From Sphingomonas sp. AR_OL41 (GTDB lineage: Bacteria > Pseudomonadota > Alphaproteobacteria > Sphingomonadales > Sphingomonadaceae), in NCBI RefSeq assembly GCF_029911635.1, contig NZ_JARYTI010000017.1, positions 1 to 64,000 on the forward strand: 64,000 nt of DNA, written 5' to 3'. The position numbers and the translations under genes are program-made. The notes under the pieces are model-generated. The model was not told the origin of the DNA. It searched no databases and worked only from the letters and a program-made list of their open reading frames with translations. Positions 8,525 through 18,002 of this stretch are shown here, one piece after another. Every line of letters begins with the position of its first letter. Within the stretch, counting starts at the first letter, position 1.

Positions 8525-9588
8525 AGCATCGCCTGTTGCCCCGGCCGCGTCGCGCGAGTGCGCCACGACCCACCACCATCGCCCTGCTCGCCGCCGCCCT
8601 GCTGGCCCCCTCCGGGTCCGCCGCCGCGCAAACGCTCGCCGTCCCCTCCACCACGGTGCAACAACTCCCCGCGCCGACGACCGAGCCCCAGCCGGTGCCC
8701 GAGGTCGGGCCGCTCAACAGCGGCACCGTGCTCGACGCGGTCAAGCGGCTCAAGCCCGGCGAGTTCATCTGGGCGCCACAGGTCGCGCCCGCCGGGCCGA
8801 CGCTGCTGATCGTCAATATCGCGACGCAGCGCGCGGTGCTCTACCGCAACAGCCTGCCGGTCGCGGTCACCACGGTCTCGACCGGACGGCCCGGCCACCT
8901 CACCCCGACCGGGGTGTTCACCATCCTGCAAAAGGAGGTGACGCATTTCTCGAGCATCTACGACAGCGCGCCGATGCCCTATATGCAGCGCCTGACCTGG
9001 GGCGGCGTCGCGCTGCATGGCGGCCAGTTGCCGGGCTATCCCGCGTCGCATGGCTGCATCCGCCTGCCCAAGGCCTTCGCCAAATTGCTCTATGGCGAGA
9101 CGCGTCTCGGCATGACGGTGATGGTCGTGCGCAGCGACCTGTTGCCGATCGTCGCCCCGGTGCTCGCGCCGCTGGGTGACGCCGGCACGGTGTCGGCACC
9201 ACCGACGCCCTATGTCTGGCAACCCGAAATCGCACCGACCGGCCCGGTGTCGATCATCGTCAGTTCGACCGACCAGCGCGTGCTGGTGCTGCGCAACGGC
9301 AAGCTGATCGGCTCGGCCACGGCACTTTTCGACGCCCCGCTCACTCGGCCATGGCTGTTCGTGCTGCAGTCGGTCGACGCCGCCGGCCAGCACTGGACGC
9401 GGCTCGCGCTGCCCGGCCAGGATGACGACCTGACCGCCAAGCCAAGCCCCGAGGCGCTGCACGTCGCCGAGCCGTTCAAGGCGCTCGTCGCGCCGGTGCT
9501 GATGCCCGGCACGACGGTGATTCTCACCCCCGATGCGTTGAACGCCGACGGGCCGGTGCCGCTCGCCGGATTGATGCAAAGCGAATAA
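8521..9588 (+). CDS. L,D-transpeptidase (YkuD domain)
   Basis: This 355-residue periplasmic enzyme is predicted to make or exchange L,D-crosslinks in peptidoglycan or attach proteins to it. After a signal peptide ending near SAAAQ, the YkuD domain starts at LLIVNIATQRAVLYRN. The catalytic site is ALHGGQLPGYPASHGCIRLP, with the conserved His and the Cys of SHGCIR. The C-terminal third contains a second, partial YkuD-like strand pattern (SIIVSSTDQRVLVLRNGKLI) without a catalytic Cys. The start is TTG, within the stop of the previous gene (TTGA) and behind GAAGGA. Confidence 0.88.
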   Translation: MKHRLLPRPRRASAPRPTTIALLAAALLAPSGSAAAQTLAVPSTTVQQLPAPTTEPQPVPEVGPLNSGTVLDAVKRLKPGEFIWAPQVAPAGPTLLIVNIATQRAVLYRNSLPVAVTTVSTGRPGHLTPTGVFTILQKEVTHFSSIYDSAPMPYMQRLTWGGVALHGGQLPGYPASHGCIRLPKAFAKLLYGETRLGMTVMVVRSDLLPIVAPVLAPLGDAGTVSAPPTPYVWQPEIAPTGPVSIIVSSTDQRVLVLRNGKLIGSATALFDAPLTRPWLFVLQSVDAAGQHWTRLALPGQDDDLTAKPSPEALHVAEPFKALVAPVLMPGTTVILTPDALNADGPVPLAGLMQSE

Positions 9589-9736
9589 GGTTCCGCGCTT
9601 ATGCGGCCGGCGGGGCGCTGAACACGGCGAACCGAGTGCACATCGCTAACCTCATCCTTACCATCGATACTATATGATAAGGACACGGTTCGGCTCGAAA
9701 TATTGTGCCCAACCGCGACGCTGGAGCACCTGGTAG

Positions 9737-10411
9737 ATGCAGCACGACGCGATGCATGGCGGAATCGAACGGCTCGACACGGGCGCATCGCGCCGCAATT
9801 TCTTCAAGATCGGTGCAGGAATCGCGGCGTCCGCGGCATCGGCGGCGATGCTCCCATCGATGGCACACGCCCAGTTCGCCGCTGAACCCGCCTATCCGCG
9901 CGGGCTGAAACCCGCTTTGCTCCGCCAGGCACTGGCGGCACTCAATCGCCTCGGCAGCGCCATTCCCTTTCATGATCGCATCGCGGTCGCCGATTTCAAC
10001 GCACCCTCGTCGCAGCCGCGCCTCCATCTCATCGACCTGCCGAGCGGGGCGACCACCGCGCTGCTCGTCGCGCATGGCAGCGGCTCGGACCCCGAGCATA
10101 GCGGCTGGCTGCAACGCTTCTCGAACGATCCCGGCTCCTATGCCTCGTCGGAAGGCGCGTTTCTCGCGTCGGAATATTATGTCGGCAAGCATGGCCAGTC
10201 GCAGCGCCTGATCGGGCTCGATCCGACCAACGACAATGCGCTGACGCGCGCCATCGTCATCCATTCCGCCTGGTACGCCAATCCCGATATGTTGCAGACG
10301 CACGGGCAGCTCGGCCGTAGCGAAGGCTGTTTCGCGGTTGGCGACGATGATCTCGCCCAGGTGTTCCAACGGCTCGGGCCGGGACGGATGCTCTACTCCG
10401 CCAAGGTCTGA
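9737..10411 (+). CDS. Murein L,D-transpeptidase catalytic domain protein (YkuD_2 type), Tat signal
   Basis: This 224-residue protein has a Tat signal (SRRNFFKIGAGIAASAAS) and the layout of the murein L,D-transpeptidase catalytic family distinct from classical YkuD. Supporting blocks are LLVAHGSGSD, GSYASSEGAFLASEYYVGKH, RAIVIHSAWYAN with the catalytic His, and GRSEGCFAV with the catalytic Cys. It follows the YkuD enzyme by 148 bp on the same strand, so two transpeptidases of different subfamilies sit together. The start could also be the ATG at 9752. The upstream gap has an AT-rich patch that may hold a promoter. Confidence 0.87.
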   Translation: MQHDAMHGGIERLDTGASRRNFFKIGAGIAASAASAAMLPSMAHAQFAAEPAYPRGLKPALLRQALAALNRLGSAIPFHDRIAVADFNAPSSQPRLHLIDLPSGATTALLVAHGSGSDPEHSGWLQRFSNDPGSYASSEGAFLASEYYVGKHGQSQRLIGLDPTNDNALTRAIVIHSAWYANPDMLQTHGQLGRSEGCFAVGDDDLAQVFQRLGPGRMLYSAKV

Positions 10412-10634
10412 GGGCCCGGCGCGACCCGCGTGAAAAGCGCCGCGCTGGAGCGGGATGCTTTAAGCCTTAGTGCCGCGACACGCGTTCCGCTGTCCGCAAT
10501 TCGGTGATGCAAATAGCGCACACCACCGCAAGAATGACGCGGGCCGCATGGCTATCTCGTCACAATTGTGTCACAGCGCATTCACACAATGCGGGGTAGC
10601 GTGACTACGACCGCCAGGGTCGTGGGATTACCAA

Positions 10635-11612
10635 TTGCCGCCGATTGCCATCGCGTCAGGTTTCGACGCCGCCTTACATGCTTCGATCGCTCCCGAGATC
10701 GACCGCTCGGTCATTCCGGCGCGCTGGCTGGTGCTGGCGGCGACGCTCGGGCTCGCCGTCCTGACGCTGATGATGGAATATGAGCGGCTGTCGATCGCGC
10801 CGCTCGCCCCCGCCACGCTCATTTTCTCCGCAGCCTTCGCGGCCTTTGCCGGGGTCCACTATACGCTGCGCAACCCGGTCACCCATGCGCAGCGCGTCGC
10901 GCGCGACATCGCCGAATATTATGGCCTGTTCACGATCATCGCACTGACCGGCGCGCTGGCGAGCTATCCCGTCTCGGCGATGACGAGCGGTTATGTCGAT
11001 GAAGGGCTGGTGCGCGCGGACCAGTTGCTGCGCTTCGACTGGCTGGCCTGGTACGATGTCGTCGCCGCGCACCGTTCGCTGCAGATCATCGGCACCGCTT
11101 TCTATCAAAGCATCTATGCCAGCCCGGCGATCCTGCTCGGCTGGTTCGCCTGGTCGAACCAGCGTGCCGCCGCGCGGCGTTTCCTCGCCGCCTTCTGGAT
11201 CGCCGCGGTGCTCGCGCTGCTGCTGTTCCGCTTCATGCCGGCGGTCGGCCCGTTCGCCGCCTTGTGGCACGGCCCCTTCCCCTACATGCCCGAAAGCGCG
11301 CTGTGGATGGATCAGCTGATCCCCGAATTGCGCCTGCACATCGTCCATGTCATCGATCTCGGCGCGATCCGCGGCCTTGTCTCGGCGCCGAGTTTCCACA
11401 CCGCCAGCGCGGTGCTGTTCATCGCCGCCGCCTGGCCGCACCGCACGCTGCGCTGGCCGATCCTCGCGATCAACGTCGCGATGCTGCTCGCCACCCCGGT
11501 CGAGGGAACGCATTACCTGATCGACATGATCCTCGGCGCCGCCGTCGCCGGCGCCGCGCTCGGCGCGGTCGCAGCGATCAGCGAGGCGCTGACGCGGCGC
11601 GCCGCGCGCTAA
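10635..11612 (+). CDS. PAP2-superfamily membrane phosphatase
   Basis: This 325-residue polytopic protein has about six hydrophobic segments and the PAP2/Aur1-like active site near the C-terminus: SAPSFHTASAVLFIAAAWPH and GTHYLIDMILGA, each supplying a catalytic His. Enzymes of this type hydrolyse or transfer phosphate on lipid diphosphates or phosphatidic acid at the membrane. The lengthened N-terminal part resembles the inositol phosphotransferase-like branch. The only in-frame start before the conserved region is TTG at 10635, with no strong ribosome site, so the start is uncertain. Confidence 0.82.
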   Translation: MPPIAIASGFDAALHASIAPEIDRSVIPARWLVLAATLGLAVLTLMMEYERLSIAPLAPATLIFSAAFAAFAGVHYTLRNPVTHAQRVARDIAEYYGLFTIIALTGALASYPVSAMTSGYVDEGLVRADQLLRFDWLAWYDVVAAHRSLQIIGTAFYQSIYASPAILLGWFAWSNQRAAARRFLAAFWIAAVLALLLFRFMPAVGPFAALWHGPFPYMPESALWMDQLIPELRLHIVHVIDLGAIRGLVSAPSFHTASAVLFIAAAWPHRTLRWPILAINVAMLLATPVEGTHYLIDMILGAAVAGAALGAVAAISEALTRRAAR

Positions 11613-11624
11613 CAGGCGTCTCGA

Positions 11625-12638
11625 TCAGGCCGCGCCCCACAACCGCGCCGGCACCATCACCTCGCCATCGGTATAGAGCCCCGCCGCAAGCGGGTCGTCG
11701 AGCAGGAACCACGGGCCATCGAGATCGACGATGTCGCACAGCTGGCCGAGCACGAAGGCCGGCGCGGTGGAGAGCGTCGCACCGGCCATGTTGCCGACCA
11801 TCACCTTGAGACCGAGCGCGCGCGCATGCTCGGCCATCATCAGCCCCTCGGTCAGCCCGCCGCACTTGTCGAGCTTGATGTTGATCACCTGGAAGCGATG
11901 CCGCTGCGCATCGAGTTCGGCCAGGTCGAGCACGCTTTCGTCGGCCGCGACCGGGATCGGTGAGCGCCAGCCGTCGAGCAGCGCCTCCTCGCCGCGCCGG
12001 ATCGGCTGTTCGAGCAGCGACACCTGCTGGTCGACCAGCATCGCGACGAGCCCGTCGAGATCGTCGCCGCCATAACCTTGATTGGCATCGACCCCGAGCC
12101 AGACATCGGGCCGCGCCGCGCGCACCGCGCGAACCCGCTCGCGATCGGCGGCAAGGTCCCCGTCGAGCTTGAGCTTGATCGCCTTGGCAGGTGGCAGCGC
12201 GTCGAGCCGGCGCAATATCTCGGCGGGATCGTCGGCGGGCAGCGTGAAGGTGGTGATCAGCGGCTTTGGCGCCGCGACCCCGGCGAGCTGCCATACCGGC
12301 ACCCCGGCGCGCAGCGATTCGAGTTCCCACAGCGCGCAGTCGAGCGCATTGCGCGCGCCGCCCGGCGGCAGCAGCGCTCGCAGCGCCTGACGGTCGATAC
12401 CCGCCTCGATCGCGGCGCGGCAGCGCTCGATCTCGCCCGCGATATGCTCGGGATCGTCATGGAGATAATAGACCCCCGCCGCCTCGCCCCGGCCGGCGAA
12501 TGCGCCATCCGACACCGTGGTGATTACCGCCGGCATCGACTCGAACACATAGCCCGAAATCCGGAACGGTTCGCGCATCAGCATGGCCTCGCGGCGATGG
12601 CTGAGCGTTAACGGAGCGAGCGTTGTGGCGGTCTTCAT
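11625..12638 (-). CDS. Dipeptide epimerase (enolase superfamily)
   Basis: This 337-residue enzyme is probably an L-Ala-D/L-Glu-type epimerase that interconverts stereoisomers of dipeptides such as those from peptidoglycan. The diagnostic residues are KxK in AIKLKLDGD, the metal ligands Asp in GVDANQGY, Glu in LLEQPIRRGEE and Asp in VAADESV, and the second base Lys in INIKLDKCGG. The family has several substrate specificities, so the exact dipeptide is not known. ATG at 12638 is preferred, and a GTG lies 9 nt upstream. It follows the XRE-cupin regulator by 24 nt in the same direction and faces away from the TonB receptor locus. Confidence 0.9.
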   Translation of the reverse strand: MKTATTLAPLTLSHRREAMLMREPFRISGYVFESMPAVITTVSDGAFAGRGEAAGVYYLHDDPEHIAGEIERCRAAIEAGIDRQALRALLPPGGARNALDCALWELESLRAGVPVWQLAGVAAPKPLITTFTLPADDPAEILRRLDALPPAKAIKLKLDGDLAADRERVRAVRAARPDVWLGVDANQGYGGDDLDGLVAMLVDQQVSLLEQPIRRGEEALLDGWRSPIPVAADESVLDLAELDAQRHRFQVINIKLDKCGGLTEGLMMAEHARALGLKVMVGNMAGATLSTAPAFVLGQLCDIVDLDGPWFLLDDPLAAGLYTDGEVMVPARLWGAA

Positions 12639-12653
12639 CACCGTCACATCACA

Positions 12654-12683
12654 TGAAACGACTCACGTTTCAATATGTGAAAC
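12654..12683. promoter_or_regulatory. Candidate operator with TGAAAC half-sites
   Basis: Three half-sites lie just upstream of the epimerase start: TGAAAC at 12654-12659, its reverse complement GTTTCA at 12667-12672, and TGAAAC again at 12678-12683. The half-site ATGAAACA recurs at 13441 in the promoter region shared by the XRE-cupin regulator and the TonB receptor. Repetition at both promoters suggests the binding site of that regulator, but this is inference from position and sequence only. Confidence 0.35.
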
Positions 12684-13361
12684 ATTGTTCGCGTCTGTTG
12701 AACCTGGGCTGACCGCGACGTCGTGGGCGGCGACCAGGTTCCAGCTCTGCCCGGCGGATTGCGCCACGCGTCGCATCCCCGGCCCGGCGCAGACCGACAG
12801 CACCCGGCAGGGCGACTCGCTGGTCCGCACGTAACAATGCGCCATGCCGCTGTCGAAATAGACCGAGTCGCCCTGCGCCAGCGGCAGCGGAGCATAAAGG
12901 TCCGAATGCAGCTCCATCGCACCGGACAGGACGTAGAGATATTCCTCGCCCGAATGCCGCACCAGCCCGCCGACCTCGTCGACGCTGCGGTCGTTCACCT
13001 CGATCAGGATCGGCACCATCATCTTGTCGAGCAGATCGGCCGCGGGATAAAAATGCGTAAAGCGCTCCGAGCTCGCCTCGGCCCATGTCCCGGCGCGCAC
13101 GACGCTGCGGCGCCCGAGCGCGGCGGGCGGCTTCTCGGTCGTCGCCGCGCCGGCAACGAGGCTGCCGAGATCGACGCCAAGTCCCTGCGCAAGCCTGACG
13201 AGCTTGTCGTAGGTCATCGCCATCTTGCCGTTCTCGAGCTTCGACAGCGTCGAAAAAGGCATGTCGAGCCGGGCGGCGAGCGCGCGGAGCGTAAGCCCCT
13301 GTTCGATCCGCGCGGCGCGCAGCGCAATGCCGGGGTGCGGCGGGTTGTTCTTCTTTACCAT
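12663..13361 (-). CDS. XRE-family regulator with C-terminal cupin domain
   Basis: This 232-residue transcription factor has an N-terminal lambda-repressor-type helix-turn-helix (ALRAARIEQGLTLRALAARL, DMPFSTLSKLENGK). A small cupin barrel follows (RHSGEEYLYVLSGAMELHSD and GDSVYFDSGMAHCYVRT), which senses a small molecule. Regulators of this design often control amino acid or polyamine use. The ATG at 13361 is preceded by AGAGGA. The gene is divergent from a TonB receptor and upstream of the dipeptide epimerase, so it probably regulates both in response to a peptide or amino acid. Confidence 0.88.
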   Translation of the reverse strand: MVKKNNPPHPGIALRAARIEQGLTLRALAARLDMPFSTLSKLENGKMAMTYDKLVRLAQGLGVDLGSLVAGAATTEKPPAALGRRSVVRAGTWAEASSERFTHFYPAADLLDKMMVPILIEVNDRSVDEVGGLVRHSGEEYLYVLSGAMELHSDLYAPLPLAQGDSVYFDSGMAHCYVRTSESPCRVLSVCAGPGMRRVAQSAGQSWNLVAAHDVAVSPGSTDANNVSHIET

Positions 13362-13486
13362 GGTTCCTCTGGTCATCACGCTAGCGCACTGGTCGGCGCA
13401 AGGGAACCATCGTGCACTTTCGAGAAAATAGTTGCCAATAATGAAACACGCGTCATGATGACCTGGCATTTCGAGGATTGAGAGCA

Positions 13487-15829
13487 ATGGCGATCGCGTT
13501 TCGACCAAGAGCGGCGTGGCTGGTGACCACGGCGATGATGGCCTGGATCCCGGCAGCCCAGGCCCAGCTGGCGGCACCGGCGCCGGCCGAGTCGCCCTCC
13601 CCCACCGCCGACAATCTTCCGAATGGCGACATCATCGTCACCGCGCAGAAGCGCGCGCAGACGCTGATCGACGTGCCGCAATCGATCTCGATCGTCTCGG
13701 GCGCGGTACTCGAACAACGCCACGCCACCAGCCTGGTCGATTATGCCGCGCTCGTCCCCGGCCTCAGTCTGCAACAGCAGAATGCCGGCGAGGCACGCGT
13801 CATCCTGCGCGGCATCAACACTGGCGGGTCGAGCCCGACCGTCGCCATCTATATCGACGACACGCCGTTCGGCTCGAGCACCGGCCAGACCAACGCCGCC
13901 CATCTCGCCGGCGACATCGACCCTTTCGACATCGAGCGGATCGAGGTACTGCGCGGGCCGCAGGGTACGCTCTACGGCGCCAACTCGCTTGGCGGGCTGC
14001 TCAAATATGTCACGACCGCGCCGAAGTTCGACAAACTATCGATTCGCGCGCAGGTCGGCGTCGAAACCGTCGACGGCGGCGGCACCGGCTGGTCGGGCAA
14101 TGGCGTGGTCAACGTGCCGCTCGGCGACACGCTCGCGATCCGCGTCAGCGGCTTCTACCGCGAGACGCCGGGCTATATCGACAGCCTCGGCGTGCTCGGT
14201 CACAACATCAATCATTCGACAAACTATGGCGGTCGCGCCTCGTTGCTGTTCAATCCGAGCGACCGGCTCTCGGTCAGGCTCACGGCCGTGGCGCAGAATA
14301 TCCGCGCCCATGGCCGCGATACCGTCGATGTCGACGCGGCCACGCTGACCCCGATCACCGCCGACCCGTTCACCGGCGCACGCGGTACGGGTCTGCTGCG
14401 TTATCAGACCTTCCCGGAAAGCAACCGCGTCGATTACCGGCTCTATTCGGGCACGCTGGAATATGATTTCGGTCCCGCCACCCTTACCTCGGTCACCAGC
14501 TATGCCACGCTGATCCAGCATGAGGATATCGAGGCGACGCAGCTGTTGGGCGACATCAGCCCCTTTTACGGCGCATCGACACCTTATGGCGTCGACGAGC
14601 CCTCCAACATCAGCCAGAAGAAGTTCGCGCAGGAAGTACGGCTCACCTCGGCCAAATCGAGCAGCTTCGAGTGGCTGATCGGCGGCTATTATACCCGCGA
14701 GCCCGGCCAGCTCTACCAGCTCTATCGGCCGTTCAACCCGCTGACCGGGGCGTTCCTACCCGAGGCAGGCACCATCCCGCAGGATCTGCTTGGCCCCGGC
14801 ACGCCTGCCGCGCCCCTTCCCTTCACCCATTTCCTGACCGCACAGCTCGATTCGACCTACAAGGAATATGCCGGCTTCGGCAGCGCGACATGGCATGTCA
14901 GCCACGCCTTCGATATCACCGGCGGCGTCCGCTACAGCCATAACGAGCAGCGCACGACGCAGAGCCTGGGCGGCGGTTTCGTCGTGGTGCAGGGCGCCGA
15001 CGGTACGTTGCTCGGGAGCTCGTCGGAGGGCGTGTGGACCTGGTCGGTGTCGCCGCGCTACGAGATCAACAAGCGGGTCGCGATCTATGCCCGCGTTGCC
15101 AAGGGCTATCGGCCCGGCGGCCCCAATGTCGTCCCGCCCGGCGCGCCCGCCGATTATCCCGCGCAGTTCCGCGCCGACACGCTGATCAGCTATGAAGCCG
15201 GGATACGCGCCGAAACGCCCGACCGGACCTTCGGCATTGATGCCTCGGTCTATTATCTCGACTGGAAGAATACGCAGATCACCACGACCTTCCAGACCTC
15301 GGTCGGTCCGGTCACCGCCGACGGAAATGGCGAGGGTGCGAAGAGCTATGGCGGCGAAGTAACCGCGACGTTGCGCCCGACCCGTGGTTTCATCGTTACC
15401 GGCTCGCTCGCCTATAACCACACCGCGCTCACCGGCAACATCCTGGTCGGCGGATCGGACGGCGACCAGCTGCCCTATGCGCCGCGCTGGACTGCCAACG
15501 TCTCGGCCGACTATGATTGGGCGCTCACCGACCGGGTCAAGGCATTCGTCGGCGGGTCGATCATGGCGGTCAGCGACAGGCCGGCAGATTTCGATGCCGC
15601 CTATCAGGCGACTTTCGGTCGCCGGCTTATCCTTGACGGTTATGCGACCGTCGATCTGCGCGCGGGTATCGAGATGAAGCCCTTCACGCTGAGCATCTAT
15701 GCCCGGAACCTCGCCAATTCCGGCGGGCAGACCTACGCCGGTCCCTATGGCAGTCGTTACGCCGGTCTGGTCGACGTCGGGGTGATCCGCCCACGCACCA
15801 TCGGCCTCACAGCAGGATTTGAATTCTGA
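13487..15829 (+). CDS. TonB-dependent outer membrane receptor
   Basis: This 780-residue protein has a signal peptide ending AAQAQ, a plug domain (TAQKRAQTLIDVPQSISIVS, then LRGINTGGSSPTVAIYIDDT and IERIEVLRGPQGTLYGANS) and a 22-strand barrel ending in phenylalanine (TAGFEF). It would import a substrate with energy from TonB-ExbBD. The substrate cannot be read from the sequence. The linked epimerase, serine hydrolase and XRE-cupin regulator suggest a peptide rather than a siderophore. ATG at 13487 was chosen over the TTG at 13478 because GAGGA lies at a proper distance. The stop overlaps the next start (TGATG). Confidence 0.9.
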   Translation: MAIAFRPRAAWLVTTAMMAWIPAAQAQLAAPAPAESPSPTADNLPNGDIIVTAQKRAQTLIDVPQSISIVSGAVLEQRHATSLVDYAALVPGLSLQQQNAGEARVILRGINTGGSSPTVAIYIDDTPFGSSTGQTNAAHLAGDIDPFDIERIEVLRGPQGTLYGANSLGGLLKYVTTAPKFDKLSIRAQVGVETVDGGGTGWSGNGVVNVPLGDTLAIRVSGFYRETPGYIDSLGVLGHNINHSTNYGGRASLLFNPSDRLSVRLTAVAQNIRAHGRDTVDVDAATLTPITADPFTGARGTGLLRYQTFPESNRVDYRLYSGTLEYDFGPATLTSVTSYATLIQHEDIEATQLLGDISPFYGASTPYGVDEPSNISQKKFAQEVRLTSAKSSSFEWLIGGYYTREPGQLYQLYRPFNPLTGAFLPEAGTIPQDLLGPGTPAAPLPFTHFLTAQLDSTYKEYAGFGSATWHVSHAFDITGGVRYSHNEQRTTQSLGGGFVVVQGADGTLLGSSSEGVWTWSVSPRYEINKRVAIYARVAKGYRPGGPNVVPPGAPADYPAQFRADTLISYEAGIRAETPDRTFGIDASVYYLDWKNTQITTTFQTSVGPVTADGNGEGAKSYGGEVTATLRPTRGFIVTGSLAYNHTALTGNILVGGSDGDQLPYAPRWTANVSADYDWALTDRVKAFVGGSIMAVSDRPADFDAAYQATFGRRLILDGYATVDLRAGIEMKPFTLSIYARNLANSGGQTYAGPYGSRYAGLVDVGVIRPRTIGLTAGFEF

Positions 15830-17841
15830 TGCGCACGCGATTGATCGACTCCGCCACGCGGCTGCTCCGGCTCGCTTTGCCTTCGCTGCTGCTCGTTGCC
15901 GTGCCGATCGCGGCGCAGGCACCGCAGACGCTCCTTCCGACCGCGCCCGCCGTGCCCCATGCCGGCGCGGGACAGACTGTCGCCTCCGCCACACCAGCGG
16001 GTGCACCCGAGTTGACGAAGGCCGACGTCGACAGCTGGCTCGACGGGCTGGTGCCGTACGGCCTCGACACCGGCGACATCGCCGGCGCGGTCGTCGTCGT
16101 CGTCAAGGACGGCAAGGTGCTCACCCAGCGCGGTTACGGCTATGCCGACATGAAGACGCGCGCGCCGATCGACCCGGCCAACACGCTGTTCCGCCCGGGC
16201 TCGATCTCGAAACTGTTCACCTGGACGGCGGTCATGCAGCAGGTCCAGGCCGGCAAGCTCGACCTCGACCGCGACGTGAACGACTATATCGATTTCCGCA
16301 TTCCGCCTGCCTTCGGCAAGCCGATCACGCTGCGCAACCTGATGACGCATACCGGCGGGTTCGAGGAAACCGCCAAATATCTCATCGCCACCAAGGTCTC
16401 CGACAACCGCCCGCTCGATGCCGCGCTCAAGCGCTCGGTGCCGACCCGTATCTACGAGCCCGGCAGCACTGCCTCCTACTCCAACTATGGCGCGTCGCTC
16501 GCCGGCTATATCGTCCAGCGCGTCTCGGGCGAGCCGTTCGAAGCCTATATCCAGCACCACATCTTCGCCCTGCTCGGCATGACGCAATCGACCTTCGCCC
16601 AGCCCTTGCCAGCGGCACTCGGCGCGAAGCTGTCCAAGGGTTATGCCGTGGCGTCGGGCGATCCCCAACCCTTTGAGATCATTCCGATGTCGCCGGCCGG
16701 TGCGCTGTCGGCGACCGGCACCGACATGGCGAAGTTCATGATCGCGCATCTGTCCGCCAGCAATCCGCTGCTCGACGCCAAGACCTCACAACTGATGTAC
16801 ACCACTGCCAACACGCCGATCCCCGGCATGCCCGGCATGGCGCTGGGTTTCTATCATGAGGATCGCAACGGACTGAACATCATCGGCCATGGCGGCGACA
16901 CCGACTGGTTCCACTCCGACCTGCATCTCTATCGCGACAAGGGGGTCGGGCTGTACCTGTCGTTCAACAGCGGGGGCAAGGAAGGCGCCGCGCATGTCCT
17001 GCGCGAGCGCATGTTCGACAGCTTCACCGATCGTTATTTCCCGCATGCCGACGCGGCGCTGCCGACCCTCGCCACCGCCGCCGAACATGGCCGCGCGCTG
17101 GCCGGCCACTATGTCAGCAGCCGCGGCTCGGTCACCAACTGGCTGCGCATCGTCAACCTCATCGGCCAGGCCGAAGTGACGGTGAACGACGACAACACCA
17201 TCACTGTCTCGGCGCTGACCAACGCCGCCGGCGTGCCCAAGCGCTGGCGCGAAACCGCGCCATGGCAATGGCAGGAGGTCGGCGGCGAGGATCGCCTCGG
17301 CGCCATGGTCAAGGACGGCAAGGTCACGGCCTTCGCGCCGCGCGGCTTCGCCCCGATCATCCTGTTCGTGCCGGCATCGACCGGCATGAACGCGGGGTGG
17401 ATCATCCCGCTCCTACTCGCCGCGCTGGCCGTCATGTTCGTCACCGCCCTTTCCTGGCCGATCGTCGCGCTGGCACGCCGCCGATTCGGCTATCGTCCGA
17501 CGATCGCCGGCCGCCCGCTGCTGCTCTATCGCACGACCGCGATCACCGCCTGGCTGATGCTGATCGTTGCCGGCGGCTGGATGGGCATGATCGCCGCACT
17601 GAGCAGCGACGTTGCCAATTTCGACGGCAGGCTCGATATCTGGATGCGCCTGCTGCAATTGCTGTCGCTCGCCGCGATCGTCGGCACCGCGCTGGCGGTG
17701 TGGAACGTCCGGGTGATCGCCTCCGGTCCGGAACGGCGCCGTCTCGCTATCGCCCGCGCGGTGCTGGTCGCGCTGTCGGCGGTGTTCCTCGTCTGGATGA
17801 TGTTCGACATGCGGACACTGACGCCAAGCCTGAACTTCTGA
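15829..17841 (+). CDS. Serine hydrolase (beta-lactamase/D-aminopeptidase family) with membrane tail
   Basis: This 670-residue protein is made of a signal peptide (ending IAAQA), a class C beta-lactamase-like hydrolase domain, a middle beta-rich region, and a C-terminal part with about four hydrophobic helices (starting MNAGWIIPLLLAALAVMFVT). The catalytic motifs are SISK (the SxxK motif, in RPGSISKLFTWT), YSN (TASYSNYGASLAGYI) and HGGDT. It could be a peptidase, esterase or D-amino-acid amidase anchored to the inner membrane and facing the periplasm. It is translationally coupled to the TonB receptor. Confidence 0.86.
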   Translation: MRTRLIDSATRLLRLALPSLLLVAVPIAAQAPQTLLPTAPAVPHAGAGQTVASATPAGAPELTKADVDSWLDGLVPYGLDTGDIAGAVVVVVKDGKVLTQRGYGYADMKTRAPIDPANTLFRPGSISKLFTWTAVMQQVQAGKLDLDRDVNDYIDFRIPPAFGKPITLRNLMTHTGGFEETAKYLIATKVSDNRPLDAALKRSVPTRIYEPGSTASYSNYGASLAGYIVQRVSGEPFEAYIQHHIFALLGMTQSTFAQPLPAALGAKLSKGYAVASGDPQPFEIIPMSPAGALSATGTDMAKFMIAHLSASNPLLDAKTSQLMYTTANTPIPGMPGMALGFYHEDRNGLNIIGHGGDTDWFHSDLHLYRDKGVGLYLSFNSGGKEGAAHVLRERMFDSFTDRYFPHADAALPTLATAAEHGRALAGHYVSSRGSVTNWLRIVNLIGQAEVTVNDDNTITVSALTNAAGVPKRWRETAPWQWQEVGGEDRLGAMVKDGKVTAFAPRGFAPIILFVPASTGMNAGWIIPLLLAALAVMFVTALSWPIVALARRRFGYRPTIAGRPLLLYRTTAITAWLMLIVAGGWMGMIAALSSDVANFDGRLDIWMRLLQLLSLAAIVGTALAVWNVRVIASGPERRRLAIARAVLVALSAVFLVWMMFDMRTLTPSLNF

Positions 17842-18002
17842 GCGTGGGGACCGTCGCCCGTGTCCGATAACGCGGTGTCGGCGCCACTCGCGCCAATGTT
17901 CAAGCGCGCGCGACAGGTGACCCCGTCCAGATTGTCGCGACGGGCTATCGGAGCGAGCGGCAGGTTTCCGCCACTGCTCGCCCGATATCCGCCGCGCCGC
18001 CG

